Positions 8,118 through 16,281 of a DNA stretch of 50,410 nucleotides are shown in pieces. This stretch comes from Sneathiella sp. (GTDB lineage Bacteria > Pseudomonadota > Alphaproteobacteria > Sneathiellales > Sneathiellaceae). The DNA lies in assembly GCA_002706985.1 (NCBI GenBank), contig PAKP01000041.1, positions 1-50,410 of the forward strand. Direction: 5' to 3'. Positions within the stretch are counted from its first letter, which is position 1. Each line of letters opens with the position of its first letter. Made by a program: the position numbers and the translations under genes. The notes beneath the pieces were generated by a model. It saw nothing but the letters and a program-made list of their open reading frames with translations, did not search any database and was not told the DNA's origin.

Positions 8118-8894
8118 TCATGGAATTTCCCCGATAATCTGCCTCAGGAAGTTTCGGGTTCTCTCTTCTTTCGGATTTTTGAATATTTCATTTGGCGGAC
8201 CGGATTCGACGATTTGCCCCTTTTCGAAAAACAGGACGCGATCAGCAAAGTCCCGGGCGAAATTCATCTCATGCGTCACTGTCAGCATGGTCGTGTCCGA
8301 TGTTTCCGCCAGCAGCCTCAGCACGTTGAGGACCTCCTCCACCAGTTCTGGATCAAGCGCCGAGGTCACTTCGTCGAAAAGCATGATTTTGGGGTCCATC
8401 GCCAGCGCCCGCGCGATTGCGACGCGCTGCTGCTGTCCGCCGGAAAGCTGGTGGGGATAATGGTTCTCCTTTTCCTCCAGGCCGACGAGCGCCAGCAACT
8501 CCCTTGCCTTGTTCGTCGCGTCTGACTTGTCGACGCCCTTGATCAGAATCTGTGGCTGTTCGATATTTGCAATCGCCGTTAAATGAGGAAACAGATTAAA
8601 CTGCTGGAACACCATGCCGATATTCTCGCGCATTTTACGCAGGTGTTTTTCGCTGGCCGGTACCAACTCATCATTCACCTTCTGATGCCACAGATAATCT
8701 CCCTCGACCATAACATGGCCGCTGTTGATCGTTTCCAGTGTCATCAATATCCGCAAAATTGTTGTTTTTCCTGAGCCGCTCGGACCGATAAGCGCCAGCT
8801 TCTCGCCAGCCTCGACATGCATATCCAGATGTTTGAGAACTTGCAGATCGCCATAGGCTTTCGATACATTCTGGAATTCAATAATCCGGCTCAT
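8118..8894 (-). CDS. ehuA: ABC transporter ATP-binding protein, EhuA-like
   Basis: 258 residues, a complete polar amino acid-type ATPase. Walker A is GPSGSGKTT (37-45), the signature is LSGGQQQRVAIARALA, Walker B and D-loop are IMLFDEVTSALDP, and the switch His is in TVTHEMNFA. The stretch RILMTLETINSGHVMVEG with LVPASEKHLRKMRENIGMVFQQFNLFPH is closer to EhuA than to GlnQ or HisP. It energises the EhuBCD importer. It is the first gene of the minus-strand cluster and faces the divergent Lrp-type regulator across an AT-rich region. Confidence 0.86.
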   Translation of the reverse strand: MSRIIEFQNVSKAYGDLQVLKHLDMHVEAGEKLALIGPSGSGKTTILRILMTLETINSGHVMVEGDYLWHQKVNDELVPASEKHLRKMRENIGMVFQQFNLFPHLTAIANIEQPQILIKGVDKSDATNKARELLALVGLEEKENHYPHQLSGGQQQRVAIARALAMDPKIMLFDEVTSALDPELVEEVLNVLRLLAETSDTTMLTVTHEMNFARDFADRVLFFEKGQIVESGPPNEIFKNPKEERTRNFLRQIIGEIP

Positions 8895-9330
8895 ATTTTG
8901 CTATCCCGTGGTAATGTTTGGTGATTTCTGGGGCGCATGAAATATCGAAAATATCTAGAAATGTTCTGCATGTAGAAAAAAACATGATTTATGAGAAAAA
9001 TATTTACTTTTCAAAATGTTATTTCCTATTTTCAGGCATATTCAGAAAACGATACTTTCAAATAATAAGCTTATCGGCATAAATTTATTAATATATTCAA
9101 AATTGATCAATTTTTGATATAATTTATCATTTTAATGTGATATTTGATCTATAGTTTTCAAAATATAATGAGATTTAGAATATTATATTCTTGTAAATTG
9201 GTTTGATTTGACAAAAAATCTCGCAAAACGTGCAAAAATATCGGTATTTTATGATCTTTTTGAAAAAATTTCTGAAAACAGAGCTTAGAACACGATTAGC
9301 GGATAAATTATGAATAAATTTGGGGGAAAG
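8895..9330. promoter_or_regulatory. AT-rich divergent regulatory region between ehuA and the Lrp-type gene
   Basis: 436 bases without a credible gene and strikingly AT-rich against the coding DNA on both sides. It contains two perfect palindromes: AAAATTGATCAATTTT at 9099-9114 and AGAATATTATATTCT at 9177-9191. The string TAGAATATTATATTC (9176-9190) agrees at 13 of 15 positions with the E. coli Lrp consensus YAGHAWATTWTDCTR. A perfect -35 TTGACA for the plus strand is at 9208-9213, with a poor TGCAAA at the 17-base spacing. The likely role is control of both transcripts by the adjacent Lrp-type protein. Confidence 0.6.
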
Positions 9331-9795
9331 ATGAGTGAATTGACAGAAAATGACCATATTATTCTGCGGCTTCTACAGGAAAATGCGCGTGAAAAGCTGG
9401 AAACAATAGCATATGAGACCGGCCTTTCTGTTGCGACAATACAGAGGCGCATCAAATACTTGAAAAAAGCTGATATTATTATGGGAGAAACTGCGCTGGT
9501 AGCACCGGACTCAGTTGGCTATCTGATGACTTTTCTCATTCTTGTTGAACTGGAACGCGAACGCATCGATCAGGTCGATGCCTTTAAGCGCAAGGTGAAA
9601 GCAGAACCATACATCCAGCAGTGTTACTACATCACAGGCGATGCTGATTTTGCCCTGATTGCCCTCGCAAAGGATATCCAGGATTTCGAAAATCTGACAA
9701 AGCGTCTGTTCTTTGCGGATGCAAACGTCAAGCGATTCAGGACGTCTGTGGTCATGAACCGGACAAAGGTAGGTCTGACCGTTCCCCTCACTTAG
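9331..9795 (+). CDS. Lrp/AsnC-family transcriptional regulator
   Basis: 154 residues: a winged helix-turn-helix (about 3-60, ILRLLQENAREKLETIAYE then the recognition helix with SVATIQRRIKYLKK) and a C-terminal RAM ligand-binding domain (about 66-150, IQQCYYITGDADFALIALA). I start at ATG 9331 because GGGGGA lies just before it; an ATG at 9310 would add seven residues and lacks a ribosome-binding site. Lrp-type proteins form octamer-like discs that bend AT-rich DNA and sense amino acids. DoeX, a member of this family, senses an ectoine breakdown product in Halomonas. Its divergent position suggests control of the ehu cluster and itself. Confidence 0.9.
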   Translation: MSELTENDHIILRLLQENAREKLETIAYETGLSVATIQRRIKYLKKADIIMGETALVAPDSVGYLMTFLILVELERERIDQVDAFKRKVKAEPYIQQCYYITGDADFALIALAKDIQDFENLTKRLFFADANVKRFRTSVVMNRTKVGLTVPLT

Positions 9796-9843
9796 TCATA
9801 AGACTGGCAAACAGTCAGAACCAACATCAATTTTAAAGAGAAA

Positions 9844-9919
9844 TGGTGCCGCTGGGGTGACTCGAACACCCGACCTACGCATTACGAATGCGGTGCTCTA
9901 CCAACTGAGCTACAGCGGC
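9844..9919 (-). tRNA. tRNA-Thr(CGT)
   Basis: The minus strand folds into a full cloverleaf: acceptor GCCGCTG with CAGCGGC, D arm GCTC/GAGC, anticodon loop TTCGTAA with anticodon CGT, T arm GGGTG-TTCGAGT-CACCC, discriminator A and an encoded CCA (9844-9846). Position 27-43 is a C-T mismatch. It reads ACG threonine codons. Confidence 0.96.
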
Positions 9920-9938
9920 ACATCGTAAATTTCGGCAA

Positions 9939-9967
9939 CATATAGTCTGTCACGAAAAGAAGAGCAA
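9939..9967 (-). promoter_or_regulatory. Probable promoter of tRNA-Thr
   Basis: On the minus strand TTGCTC (plus 9962-9967) is followed after 17 bases by TATATG (plus 9939-9944). Transcription would start near 9932, about a dozen bases before the mature tRNA. The -35 is weak, so the call rests on spacing and position. Confidence 0.5.
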
Positions 9968-10002
9968 GCGTTTCGTGAACCAGCACACGATTGTTTTTTT
10001 GG

Positions 10003-11355
10003 CTAGTTCGTCGGTGCGATCTCGCGCACAATCTCCGCCTCGATCATCTCAGGATCATGAGAGCCACGATCAACATTGCGCCAGGTGAAGCTGTCGAAGC
10101 TGTCACAGGCGGGGCAATGGGCATGCCATTTCTCTTCCTGACGCCCGCAGGAATCGCAAATCCACAGAGGGTCCTGCGGCGCAAGCGAGCTTTTTACGAT
10201 CCATTCGCGCGCGGCAAACGCATCTGCATTGGCTTTTTCTTCCAGCTCCGCCAGCATCCGGAAGATACTGGCCGGAGGGCTTTCGCCGCCCGCTTTCATC
10301 AGATGCTCCCGTGCCGAGCCCCAGTCATTTGACGCCAGCGCCGCCTTGGCGAGCATCAGATGGGTTTCCGTGTGATCCGGATTATGCGGCGCGACCGTCT
10401 CCTTTGCCCGGCGGAACCAGTCCCGCGGCTGTTCCCCGGCAACCGTCTTGCGGATCACCTCGGCAAGGTCACGATGCGCGGCATGTTCCCATGTTTCGGC
10501 AATCAGCTTATGAAGCTTGCGCGAAGCGCCTTTGTCCGCTGTCAGTTTAACCACGAGTGCGGCTGCGGGGACGAAACCCCGGTCCAGCTCATGCGCCTGC
10601 TCCGCAAGGGAGAGAGCGTCTGCATCCCGCTTTTCCTTGACCGCAATGAGGGCCTGTTCATAGGTAATAACCGCCTTTGCCCGCCGGACGGCCTCTCCCT
10701 TCGACGCCTTGCCGCGCGTCATGCGCGAAAGCGTTTGGTCCGCTGTTTCCCAGTCCCGAAGCTTCAGGGCAAGCTCATATTGCTCCTTCAGAACCCAGGC
10801 TGTGCCAGGACGGAGTTCGTCCGCCCGTTTGGTGAGTGCCTGCGCCTTCTTGAGGTCCCCCTCAGTAATAGCCCGGTTGATAAGCCCGCGCAAACCCAGG
10901 AATTCCGTATCCTCGCGTTTCATCATCCGGTCGTAATAAATGCTGGCCGCACGATTATCATCATTTAGTTCCGCTGCCTGAGCCGCCAGCAGAAGCGTCA
11001 TTGGCTCGCCGGAAAGATGTTTCTCTGCCGCAACCGCCTGCCGCCGGGCCTCCACGGCATCGCCAGCGGCGATCGCGACCATCCCGTTTGAAATTGCTTC
11101 AAGTCCTTTATTGCGCTTGCGATCGGAAAAGATCGCGCCGATGCGCCCCGGGCCATGTTTGATCCAGATCCAGAAACGATACAAAAGGGCCACAACAACC
11201 GCAAAAACGAGCGCCAAGGCGCCAACAATGACAACAGAGGTTTCAACGACATATCCGCCCCATGTCAAGCGAACATCGCCCGGATAGTCCGAGAGCCAGA
11301 CGGCGGCCGTCGCAATAAGGACGATCAGAGCGAAAACGATGATGGTTCGTAACAT
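10003..11355 (-). CDS. hemY: HemY-like TPR membrane protein with C-terminal zinc ribbon
   Basis: 450 residues from ATG 11355. Two membrane helices lie at the N-terminus (about 3-22 and 38-63, MLRTIIVFALIVLIATA and VVIVGALALVFAVVVALL), followed by a TPR-rich domain rich in Ala and Lys. The C-terminal end has a zinc ribbon: Cys400, Cys403, Cys414 and Cys417 in WICDSCGR and HCPACDSF, as in alphaproteobacterial HemY and reminiscent of LapB. This is the membrane HemY encoded with heme genes, not the oxidase of Bacillus. Its exact role in tetrapyrrole synthesis is unsettled. It follows the hemD-mitofilin gene by 10 bases. A longer frame reaching 11424 only overlaps the upstream gene and was discarded. 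Confidence 0.9.
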   Translation of the reverse strand: MLRTIIVFALIVLIATAAVWLSDYPGDVRLTWGGYVVETSVVIVGALALVFAVVVALLYRFWIWIKHGPGRIGAIFSDRKRNKGLEAISNGMVAIAAGDAVEARRQAVAAEKHLSGEPMTLLLAAQAAELNDDNRAASIYYDRMMKREDTEFLGLRGLINRAITEGDLKKAQALTKRADELRPGTAWVLKEQYELALKLRDWETADQTLSRMTRGKASKGEAVRRAKAVITYEQALIAVKEKRDADALSLAEQAHELDRGFVPAAALVVKLTADKGASRKLHKLIAETWEHAAHRDLAEVIRKTVAGEQPRDWFRRAKETVAPHNPDHTETHLMLAKAALASNDWGSAREHLMKAGGESPPASIFRMLAELEEKANADAFAAREWIVKSSLAPQDPLWICDSCGRQEEKWHAHCPACDSFDSFTWRNVDRGSHDPEMIEAEIVREIAPTN

Positions 11356-11365
11356 GTCTGACCCT

Positions 11366-13399
11366 CTAGTTTGATGCCGGTGCGGCCACTGCTGTCGCTG
11401 TTGCTTCCTGCAGCAACCCGGCAATGGATTGCTCCACCGTCAGCCGGGTTTTTGCTTTTTCAAGCCAGCGGGATGCGACTTCCGCCGCGGGTCCGGATAG
11501 CTTCTCAATTTCCGCAACAGCCTGATCCAGGTCATTGTCATTAAGAGCCTGTTCCGCCCGGGCAACCACTGCATCCGCATCGTCCCCGTCCATCTCGTCA
11601 ACTCGGCGAAATTTCACGGCGGAAGCGATCCGGTGAAGCGCTTGACCATACCATGTCTCTTCGGAGGGAAGCCGTGCGGATTGGCTGATATCCGTTGCAA
11701 TGGCGGTAAAATCCTTCTGCAAAGATGTCATGGTCGGCGCTCCAACCTCGGCAATCGGTTTCAGCTTGTCTATCGCATCGGCGAATTTATCGCCGCTGAC
11801 CGCGGAAACCTGTTGCAGGCCGTTCTCAAACGGCTCATCGCTTCGTGTTTCCCGTTGCAGCTGGCCAATTGCCAGCAACATCAGTGTACGCTGGTTCTCC
11901 GCCGCTTCCTTAGATTTGTCGGCAATTTCGGACTTCAGTGCCGTTTCCAGCGAGGAAATCTGCGTGGACTGTGCTTTCACTTCCTCTCGTTCATTTGCCA
12001 GATCCGATTGGAGGTTGCTGATCTGGGTTTTGAGATCAAGCAATGTAGTTTTCAGATCAACGATCTGATTCTGGACTTCCGGGCTTGGCGCTGCTGTCGC
12101 AGGCTCCGCATTTTCAATGCCGGATATTGCTTCCTTCTGCTCTGAGAGCTCTTGAAGCACCGTGGTCAGCTTCTGCTCCTGCGCTTCAAGCTGCGAAGAC
12201 AGATCCGATATTCTGCCATCATCCGTTGCGGTCACGCCCGAGGCCGTATCCGGTCTGTCCTCCAGTTTCTGGATTCGGTCCGAAAGAGTGGCATAGTCCG
12301 ATTTCAGTGCCGTCTCTACCCCTTTGATTGCCGCGGTCATATCCGGTGTTTCGGCTGTTTCCTGAGTGCCGAACTGACCCGCTATGATCGCGGCTGACTC
12401 CGCGGGAAGATAAGGCGCCAGCCGTGGATAGAGAAGCGGCCATGCCGCCAGTCCAAGGCAGAAAACAACAACCAGCGCGACCAGAACAAGCCCGGCCCGA
12501 GATTTCGGCTTCGCTGTTTCAGAACCGGATGCTTTGCCATCCGCCGGATCAGTGGACGCGCTACTCTTGTCTTCCGCACCGACAGAGGGCACGGCGGTTT
12601 TACCCTCGACCTTGCTTTTGCCGGATTCTTTATCGGACATCTCTCGCTCCCTTGGCTTGCCGGGTTTATCTTCCTGCTGCCTAGATTGGCTGACAGCCGC
12701 CAGCAAGGCAAGCAGGTTTTCCTGGCTGGGTTCTGTGGCAACCTCAACAGATTGCCATTTCAGATTGCTGATTTTATCCGCCACTGCCCTGCTGAGGCAA
12801 AATGCCGTCACTGACGCCAAGTGAGGCACCAATTCCGCTGATTTAGCAAGATCAGCAAATATCGCGCCGGTCCGCGGCGAATAAAACAGAACCGCCTCAA
12901 TATTACCGTCCTTAATCTCTTTTATCACTTTCGGATCAAGGGATGTTGCGGCTTTTGCTTCATAAAGAACGATGCGGTCACATTGAAATCCTGCGTCAGT
13001 CAACAGGCCGGAAAGATCCCCGGCAACATGCGATCCGGCAATATGAACAAGTTTCCCCGCTTTCGGATCACACGCCGATTTTACTTTCTCCGCAAGGGTT
13101 GTAACATCGCCTCCCGCAGCCTTGACGTTTGAAAACCCTTCATTGTGAAGCGCCTCGGCCGTCGCTTCCCCGACCGCGAAAACAGGAATATCACGTGGTT
13201 TCAGGGCCTGCCCCAGGGCACGCGCACCATTCGCACTGGTTACCAGCAACGCCTGCACCCTATCCACATCTACGGTTTTGTTTGGCAGGTTTTCAATCAC
13301 CATCATCGGTGCAAGGTGGGATTCATGTCCCATCTTTTTCAGAATTCGCGCAAGCCGGGAACCATCCGGCTCGGGTCTGGTAATCAGTATCGTCATCAT
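11366..13399 (-). CDS. hemD: HemD (uroporphyrinogen-III synthase) fused to a mitofilin/Mic60-like membrane protein
   Basis: A single 677-residue frame. Residues 1-235 are a HemD domain (MTILITRPEPDGSRLA, LLVTSANGARAL, FYSPRTGAIFADL), which cyclises hydroxymethylbilane to uroporphyrinogen III. A charged linker (240-300) leads to one membrane helix (302-324), a long coiled coil (about 355-520) and a C-terminal helical domain like the alphaproteobacterial mitofilin homologue (COG4223). In many relatives these are two genes in the order hemD, mitofilin-like, hemY. An internal ATG at residue 254 (base 12640), preceded by GGGAGCGAGAG, could start the membrane protein separately, so both a fusion and a free second product are possible. 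No stop separates the parts. Confidence 0.88.
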   Translation of the reverse strand: MMTILITRPEPDGSRLARILKKMGHESHLAPMMVIENLPNKTVDVDRVQALLVTSANGARALGQALKPRDIPVFAVGEATAEALHNEGFSNVKAAGGDVTTLAEKVKSACDPKAGKLVHIAGSHVAGDLSGLLTDAGFQCDRIVLYEAKAATSLDPKVIKEIKDGNIEAVLFYSPRTGAIFADLAKSAELVPHLASVTAFCLSRAVADKISNLKWQSVEVATEPSQENLLALLAAVSQSRQQEDKPGKPREREMSDKESGKSKVEGKTAVPSVGAEDKSSASTDPADGKASGSETAKPKSRAGLVLVALVVVFCLGLAAWPLLYPRLAPYLPAESAAIIAGQFGTQETAETPDMTAAIKGVETALKSDYATLSDRIQKLEDRPDTASGVTATDDGRISDLSSQLEAQEQKLTTVLQELSEQKEAISGIENAEPATAAPSPEVQNQIVDLKTTLLDLKTQISNLQSDLANEREEVKAQSTQISSLETALKSEIADKSKEAAENQRTLMLLAIGQLQRETRSDEPFENGLQQVSAVSGDKFADAIDKLKPIAEVGAPTMTSLQKDFTAIATDISQSARLPSEETWYGQALHRIASAVKFRRVDEMDGDDADAVVARAEQALNDNDLDQAVAEIEKLSGPAAEVASRWLEKAKTRLTVEQSIAGLLQEATATAVAAPASN

Positions 13400-13407
13400 G
13401 ACCTACT

Positions 13408-14349
13408 TTACAGGACGAAAGTCAAATTGGCATCCTCTGCCTGAACTTTTAGCTCCTTGCCGAGACGCTCCCCGAGGGCAATCGCCTCGGAAATATCCGC
13501 CTGACCGCTGGCATCGAAGCGTAGAGAACCGTCCGTTGCCAGGACGCTGGCCCTAAAGTCCAGCATGTTTCCATCCACCAGTTCCGCATATCCGGCAATC
13601 GGGGTCCGGCAGGAACCATCCAGAACCGCAAGCATGGCCCGTTCGCAGGAAATCCGCGCATAACTGACCGAATCATTGATTGGCGCGAGCAGTGCTGCGA
13701 TTTCTTCATCCTCCAGACGCCGTTCAATCCCGATGGCTCCTTGAGCAACGGCGGGAAGCATATCATCGACATGCATCAACTCGGTGATCACATCTTCCTT
13801 CCCAAGGCGTTTAAGTCCGGCAAGAGCCAGCAGTGTTGCGTCCGCCTTCCCTTCCGCAAGCTTGCGAAGCCGCGTCTCCACACTGCCACGCAGGATATCG
13901 ACCTTCAAATCCGGCCGGCGGTTCAGGATTTGTGCCTGACGGCGAAGGCTGGCGGTGCCAACCAGCGAACCGGAGGGAAGATCGGCAAGGCTCTTGCCGC
14001 TCGCAGAGATAAAGGCATCGCGGGCATCCTCGCGCGGTAAAATACAGTCGATGATAAGTTCAGGCGACAGCTCCGTTTCCATGTCCTTCATAGAGTGCAC
14101 GGCGAAATCGATCTCGCCGGAAATCAACGCTTCCTCGATTTCCTTGACGAACAACCCTTTTCCGCCCACTTCGCTGAGGGCGCGGTCCTGAATACGGTCA
14201 CCCGTTGTTTTGATCACCCTGATTTCAAGCTGCTCCGGCTCAAGCGCGCCTTCATGCGCCGCGAGAAGCCGCGTTCGCGTCTCCTCCGCTTGGGCCAACG
14301 CCAGCGGGCTTCCGCGAGTTCCGATCTTGTATGTTTTGACAAAGGTCAT
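13408..14349 (-). CDS. hemC: Hydroxymethylbilane synthase (porphobilinogen deaminase)
   Basis: 313 residues from ATG 14349, the same length as E. coli HemC; the longer frame to 14775 lies in the tsaD gene and is not used. Motifs are IGTRGSPLALAQA (10-22), DFAVHSMKDM (81-90), GTASLRRQAQ (131-140) and Cys247 in LDGSCRTPIAGYA, which carries the dipyrromethane cofactor. It condenses four porphobilinogen molecules to hydroxymethylbilane for the HemD domain encoded eight bases downstream. GAGGAAAT stands upstream of the start. It is divergent from tsaD with 66 bases between the starts. Confidence 0.96.
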   Translation of the reverse strand: MTFVKTYKIGTRGSPLALAQAEETRTRLLAAHEGALEPEQLEIRVIKTTGDRIQDRALSEVGGKGLFVKEIEEALISGEIDFAVHSMKDMETELSPELIIDCILPREDARDAFISASGKSLADLPSGSLVGTASLRRQAQILNRRPDLKVDILRGSVETRLRKLAEGKADATLLALAGLKRLGKEDVITELMHVDDMLPAVAQGAIGIERRLEDEEIAALLAPINDSVSYARISCERAMLAVLDGSCRTPIAGYAELVDGNMLDFRASVLATDGSLRFDASGQADISEAIALGERLGKELKVQAEDANLTFVL

Positions 14350-14415
14350 ATTGCGGGATATTTCCTCAAGTGTTAGAGCCTTATGCAATGTGCACCGCTT
14401 TGTAATAGAAAACAA

Positions 14416-15486
14416 ATGCCAAACAAACAAGTGATAGTCCTCGGGCTGGAGAGCAGCTGCGATGAAACGGCCGCGGCGGTGGTAACGGCGGATAAGGAAG
14501 TTCTTGCCAATGTCGTTCTCTCGCAAAATGATGCCCATGCCCCGTTCGGCGGCGTGGTGCCGGAAATCGCCGCCCGGGCCCATGTCACGGAAATGGACCG
14601 GCTCGTGGACCGGGCGATGACGGAAGCCGGCGTGGATTATTCTGACCTGTCTGCTGTGGCGGCAACCGCCGGGCCCGGCCTGATCGGTGGGGTTCTTGTC
14701 GGACTCATGACGGCAAAAGCAATTGCGTCCGTCGCGGGTGTTCCGCTGATTGGCGTCAATCATCTGGAAGGCCACGCCCTCACTGCACGGCTGAGCGATG
14801 ATGTCGCCTTTCCCTATCTCCTATTGCTGGTCTCCGGCGGCCATTCACAGATTCTAGTCGTGGAAGGCGTCGGCCGGTACCGGCGTATTGGCACTACTAT
14901 CGATGACGCGGTGGGGGAGGCCTTCGATAAAACGGCAAAGATGCTGGAACTCGGTTTTCCAGGCGGACCCGCCGTTGAGCGTGCCGCGAGGACGGGTAAT
15001 CCGAACCGCTTTGATTTTCCCCGGCCCATGAAGGGGCGGGAAGGATGCAATTTCTCCTTCTCCGGCCTCAAGACCGCCGTTCGACAGGCGCGTGAAGCCC
15101 TGGGCGACATGGCGACCGAGACGGACATTTCCGATCTCGCGGCCAGTTTCCAGAAAGCGGCCGTTGAAAGCCTGATAGACCGCCTCGGCAGGGCCCTTGA
15201 AACCTTCATTCGGGATTACGGATTGGAGGGGAGCCTTGTCGTTGCAGGCGGAGTTGCCGCCAACCAATATTTGAAAGCCGCCCTTCAAACCCTGGCAGAC
15301 GATGCGGGCATCCGTCTGGTTGTGCCGCCGCCAAAACTCTGCACCGACAACGGCGCCATGATTGCCTGGGCCGGAATTGAACGGCTGAACGCAGGTTATA
15401 CCGACACATTCGATTTGGCGGCGCGTGCACGCTGGCCACTGGACCCCGACGCGGAACCCGCCCCTTTTGCGGGCTACAAGGCTTAA
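14416..15486 (+). CDS. tsaD: tRNA N6-threonylcarbamoyladenosine transferase subunit TsaD
   Basis: 356 residues from ATG 14416; an upstream ATG at 14383 would add 11 non-conserved residues. The protein opens [16 protein letters not shown]. The metal-binding histidines are His116 and His120 in [15 protein letters not shown]-type nucleotide-binding blocks follow ([25 protein letters not shown]). TsaD transfers threonylcarbamoyl to A37 of ANN-decoding tRNAs, with TsaB and TsaE. It heads a plus-strand run with rpiA 16 bases on. Confidence 0.96.
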   Translation: MPNKQVIVLGLESSCDETAAAVVTADKEVLANVVLSQNDAHAPFGGVVPEIAARAHVTEMDRLVDRAMTEAGVDYSDLSAVAATAGPGLIGGVLVGLMTAKAIASVAGVPLIGVNHLEGHALTARLSDDVAFPYLLLLVSGGHSQILVVEGVGRYRRIGTTIDDAVGEAFDKTAKMLELGFPGGPAVERAARTGNPNRFDFPRPMKGREGCNFSFSGLKTAVRQAREALGDMATETDISDLAASFQKAAVESLIDRLGRALETFIRDYGLEGSLVVAGGVAANQYLKAALQTLADDAGIRLVVPPPKLCTDNGAMIAWAGIERLNAGYTDTFDLAARARWPLDPDAEPAPFAGYKA

Positions 15487-15502
15487 CAGGCAGGACTTGA
15501 AA

Positions 15503-16180
15503 ATGACAGAAGACGAACAGAAACAGGCCGCCGCCGCAAAAGCAGTGACCTACATCAAAGACGGAATGGTTGTCGGGCTTGGCACCGGATCAACGGCGGC
15601 GAAAATGGTCGATCTGGTTGGGGAAAAGGTGGCTGCGGGCCTCAAAATCACCGGCATTCCCACATCGGAGGCGACGGCGACACAGGCCCGAAATCTTGGT
15701 ATTCCCATTGTTGGTCTGGACAAAGTTAGCATCATCGACCTTACCATTGACGGCACCGACGAGGTCGATCCACAGGGTCGCCTGATCAAGGGCGGCGGCG
15801 GCGCTCATCTGCGCGAGAAAATCGTTGCCTCCCTTTCCGATAAAATGATCGTCATCGCAGAAACGAAAAAGAAAGTGGATCAGCTTGGCGCCTTCAAACT
15901 GCCTGTCGAGGTTGTCCAGTTCGTCGCGCCGGCCCTGAAACCAAGGCTGGAAGCTCTGGGCTGCACTCCTGAACTCAGGCTGACCAAAGACGGAACGCCC
16001 TTCGTGACCGATGAAGGAAATTATATCTACGACTGTGATTTCGGGAAAATTGACGATGCGGAATCCCTTGCCCTTACACTGAGCACGATGCCGGGTGTCG
16101 TCGAGCATGGACTGTTCATCGGCTTTGCAGATACTGTTATCATCGGAACGGACAACGGTATCGAGGTGATCGAGATTTAA
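15503..16180 (+). CDS. rpiA: Ribose-5-phosphate isomerase A
   Basis: 225 residues from ATG 15503. RpiA blocks are clear: VGLGTGSTAAKMV, TIDGTDEVD, LIKGGGGAHLREKIVA and the C-terminal VEHGLFIGFAD. It interconverts ribose 5-phosphate and ribulose 5-phosphate in the pentose phosphate pathway; rpe, the partner epimerase, lies at 23761. It is set between tsaD and gpsA, which are more often direct neighbours in alphaproteobacteria. The upstream in-frame starts lie inside tsaD and are not needed. Confidence 0.96.
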   Translation: MTEDEQKQAAAAKAVTYIKDGMVVGLGTGSTAAKMVDLVGEKVAAGLKITGIPTSEATATQARNLGIPIVGLDKVSIIDLTIDGTDEVDPQGRLIKGGGGAHLREKIVASLSDKMIVIAETKKKVDQLGAFKLPVEVVQFVAPALKPRLEALGCTPELRLTKDGTPFVTDEGNYIYDCDFGKIDDAESLALTLSTMPGVVEHGLFIGFADTVIIGTDNGIEVIEI

Positions 16181-16281
16181 TTGCGCCATAAAGCTATGTT
16201 ATTTCTCCACTTCGTGGCAGCTGTGGTTCATATTATGCGATCACAATCTTGAACTCTGACGGAACGGAACATGCAGGGCGG

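Noticed and set aside
306..8894. Complete ectoine catabolic operon (ehuABCD-eutABCDE)
   Set aside because: Transporter fits, but the lyase is of the diaminopropionate type, a molybdoenzyme is present and eutC, eutE and a recognisable doeA are missing. I keep the Ehu names for the transporter only.
13408..14775. Long N-terminal extension of HemC
   Set aside because: The added 142 residues run antisense into tsaD; ATG 14349 gives the exact family length.
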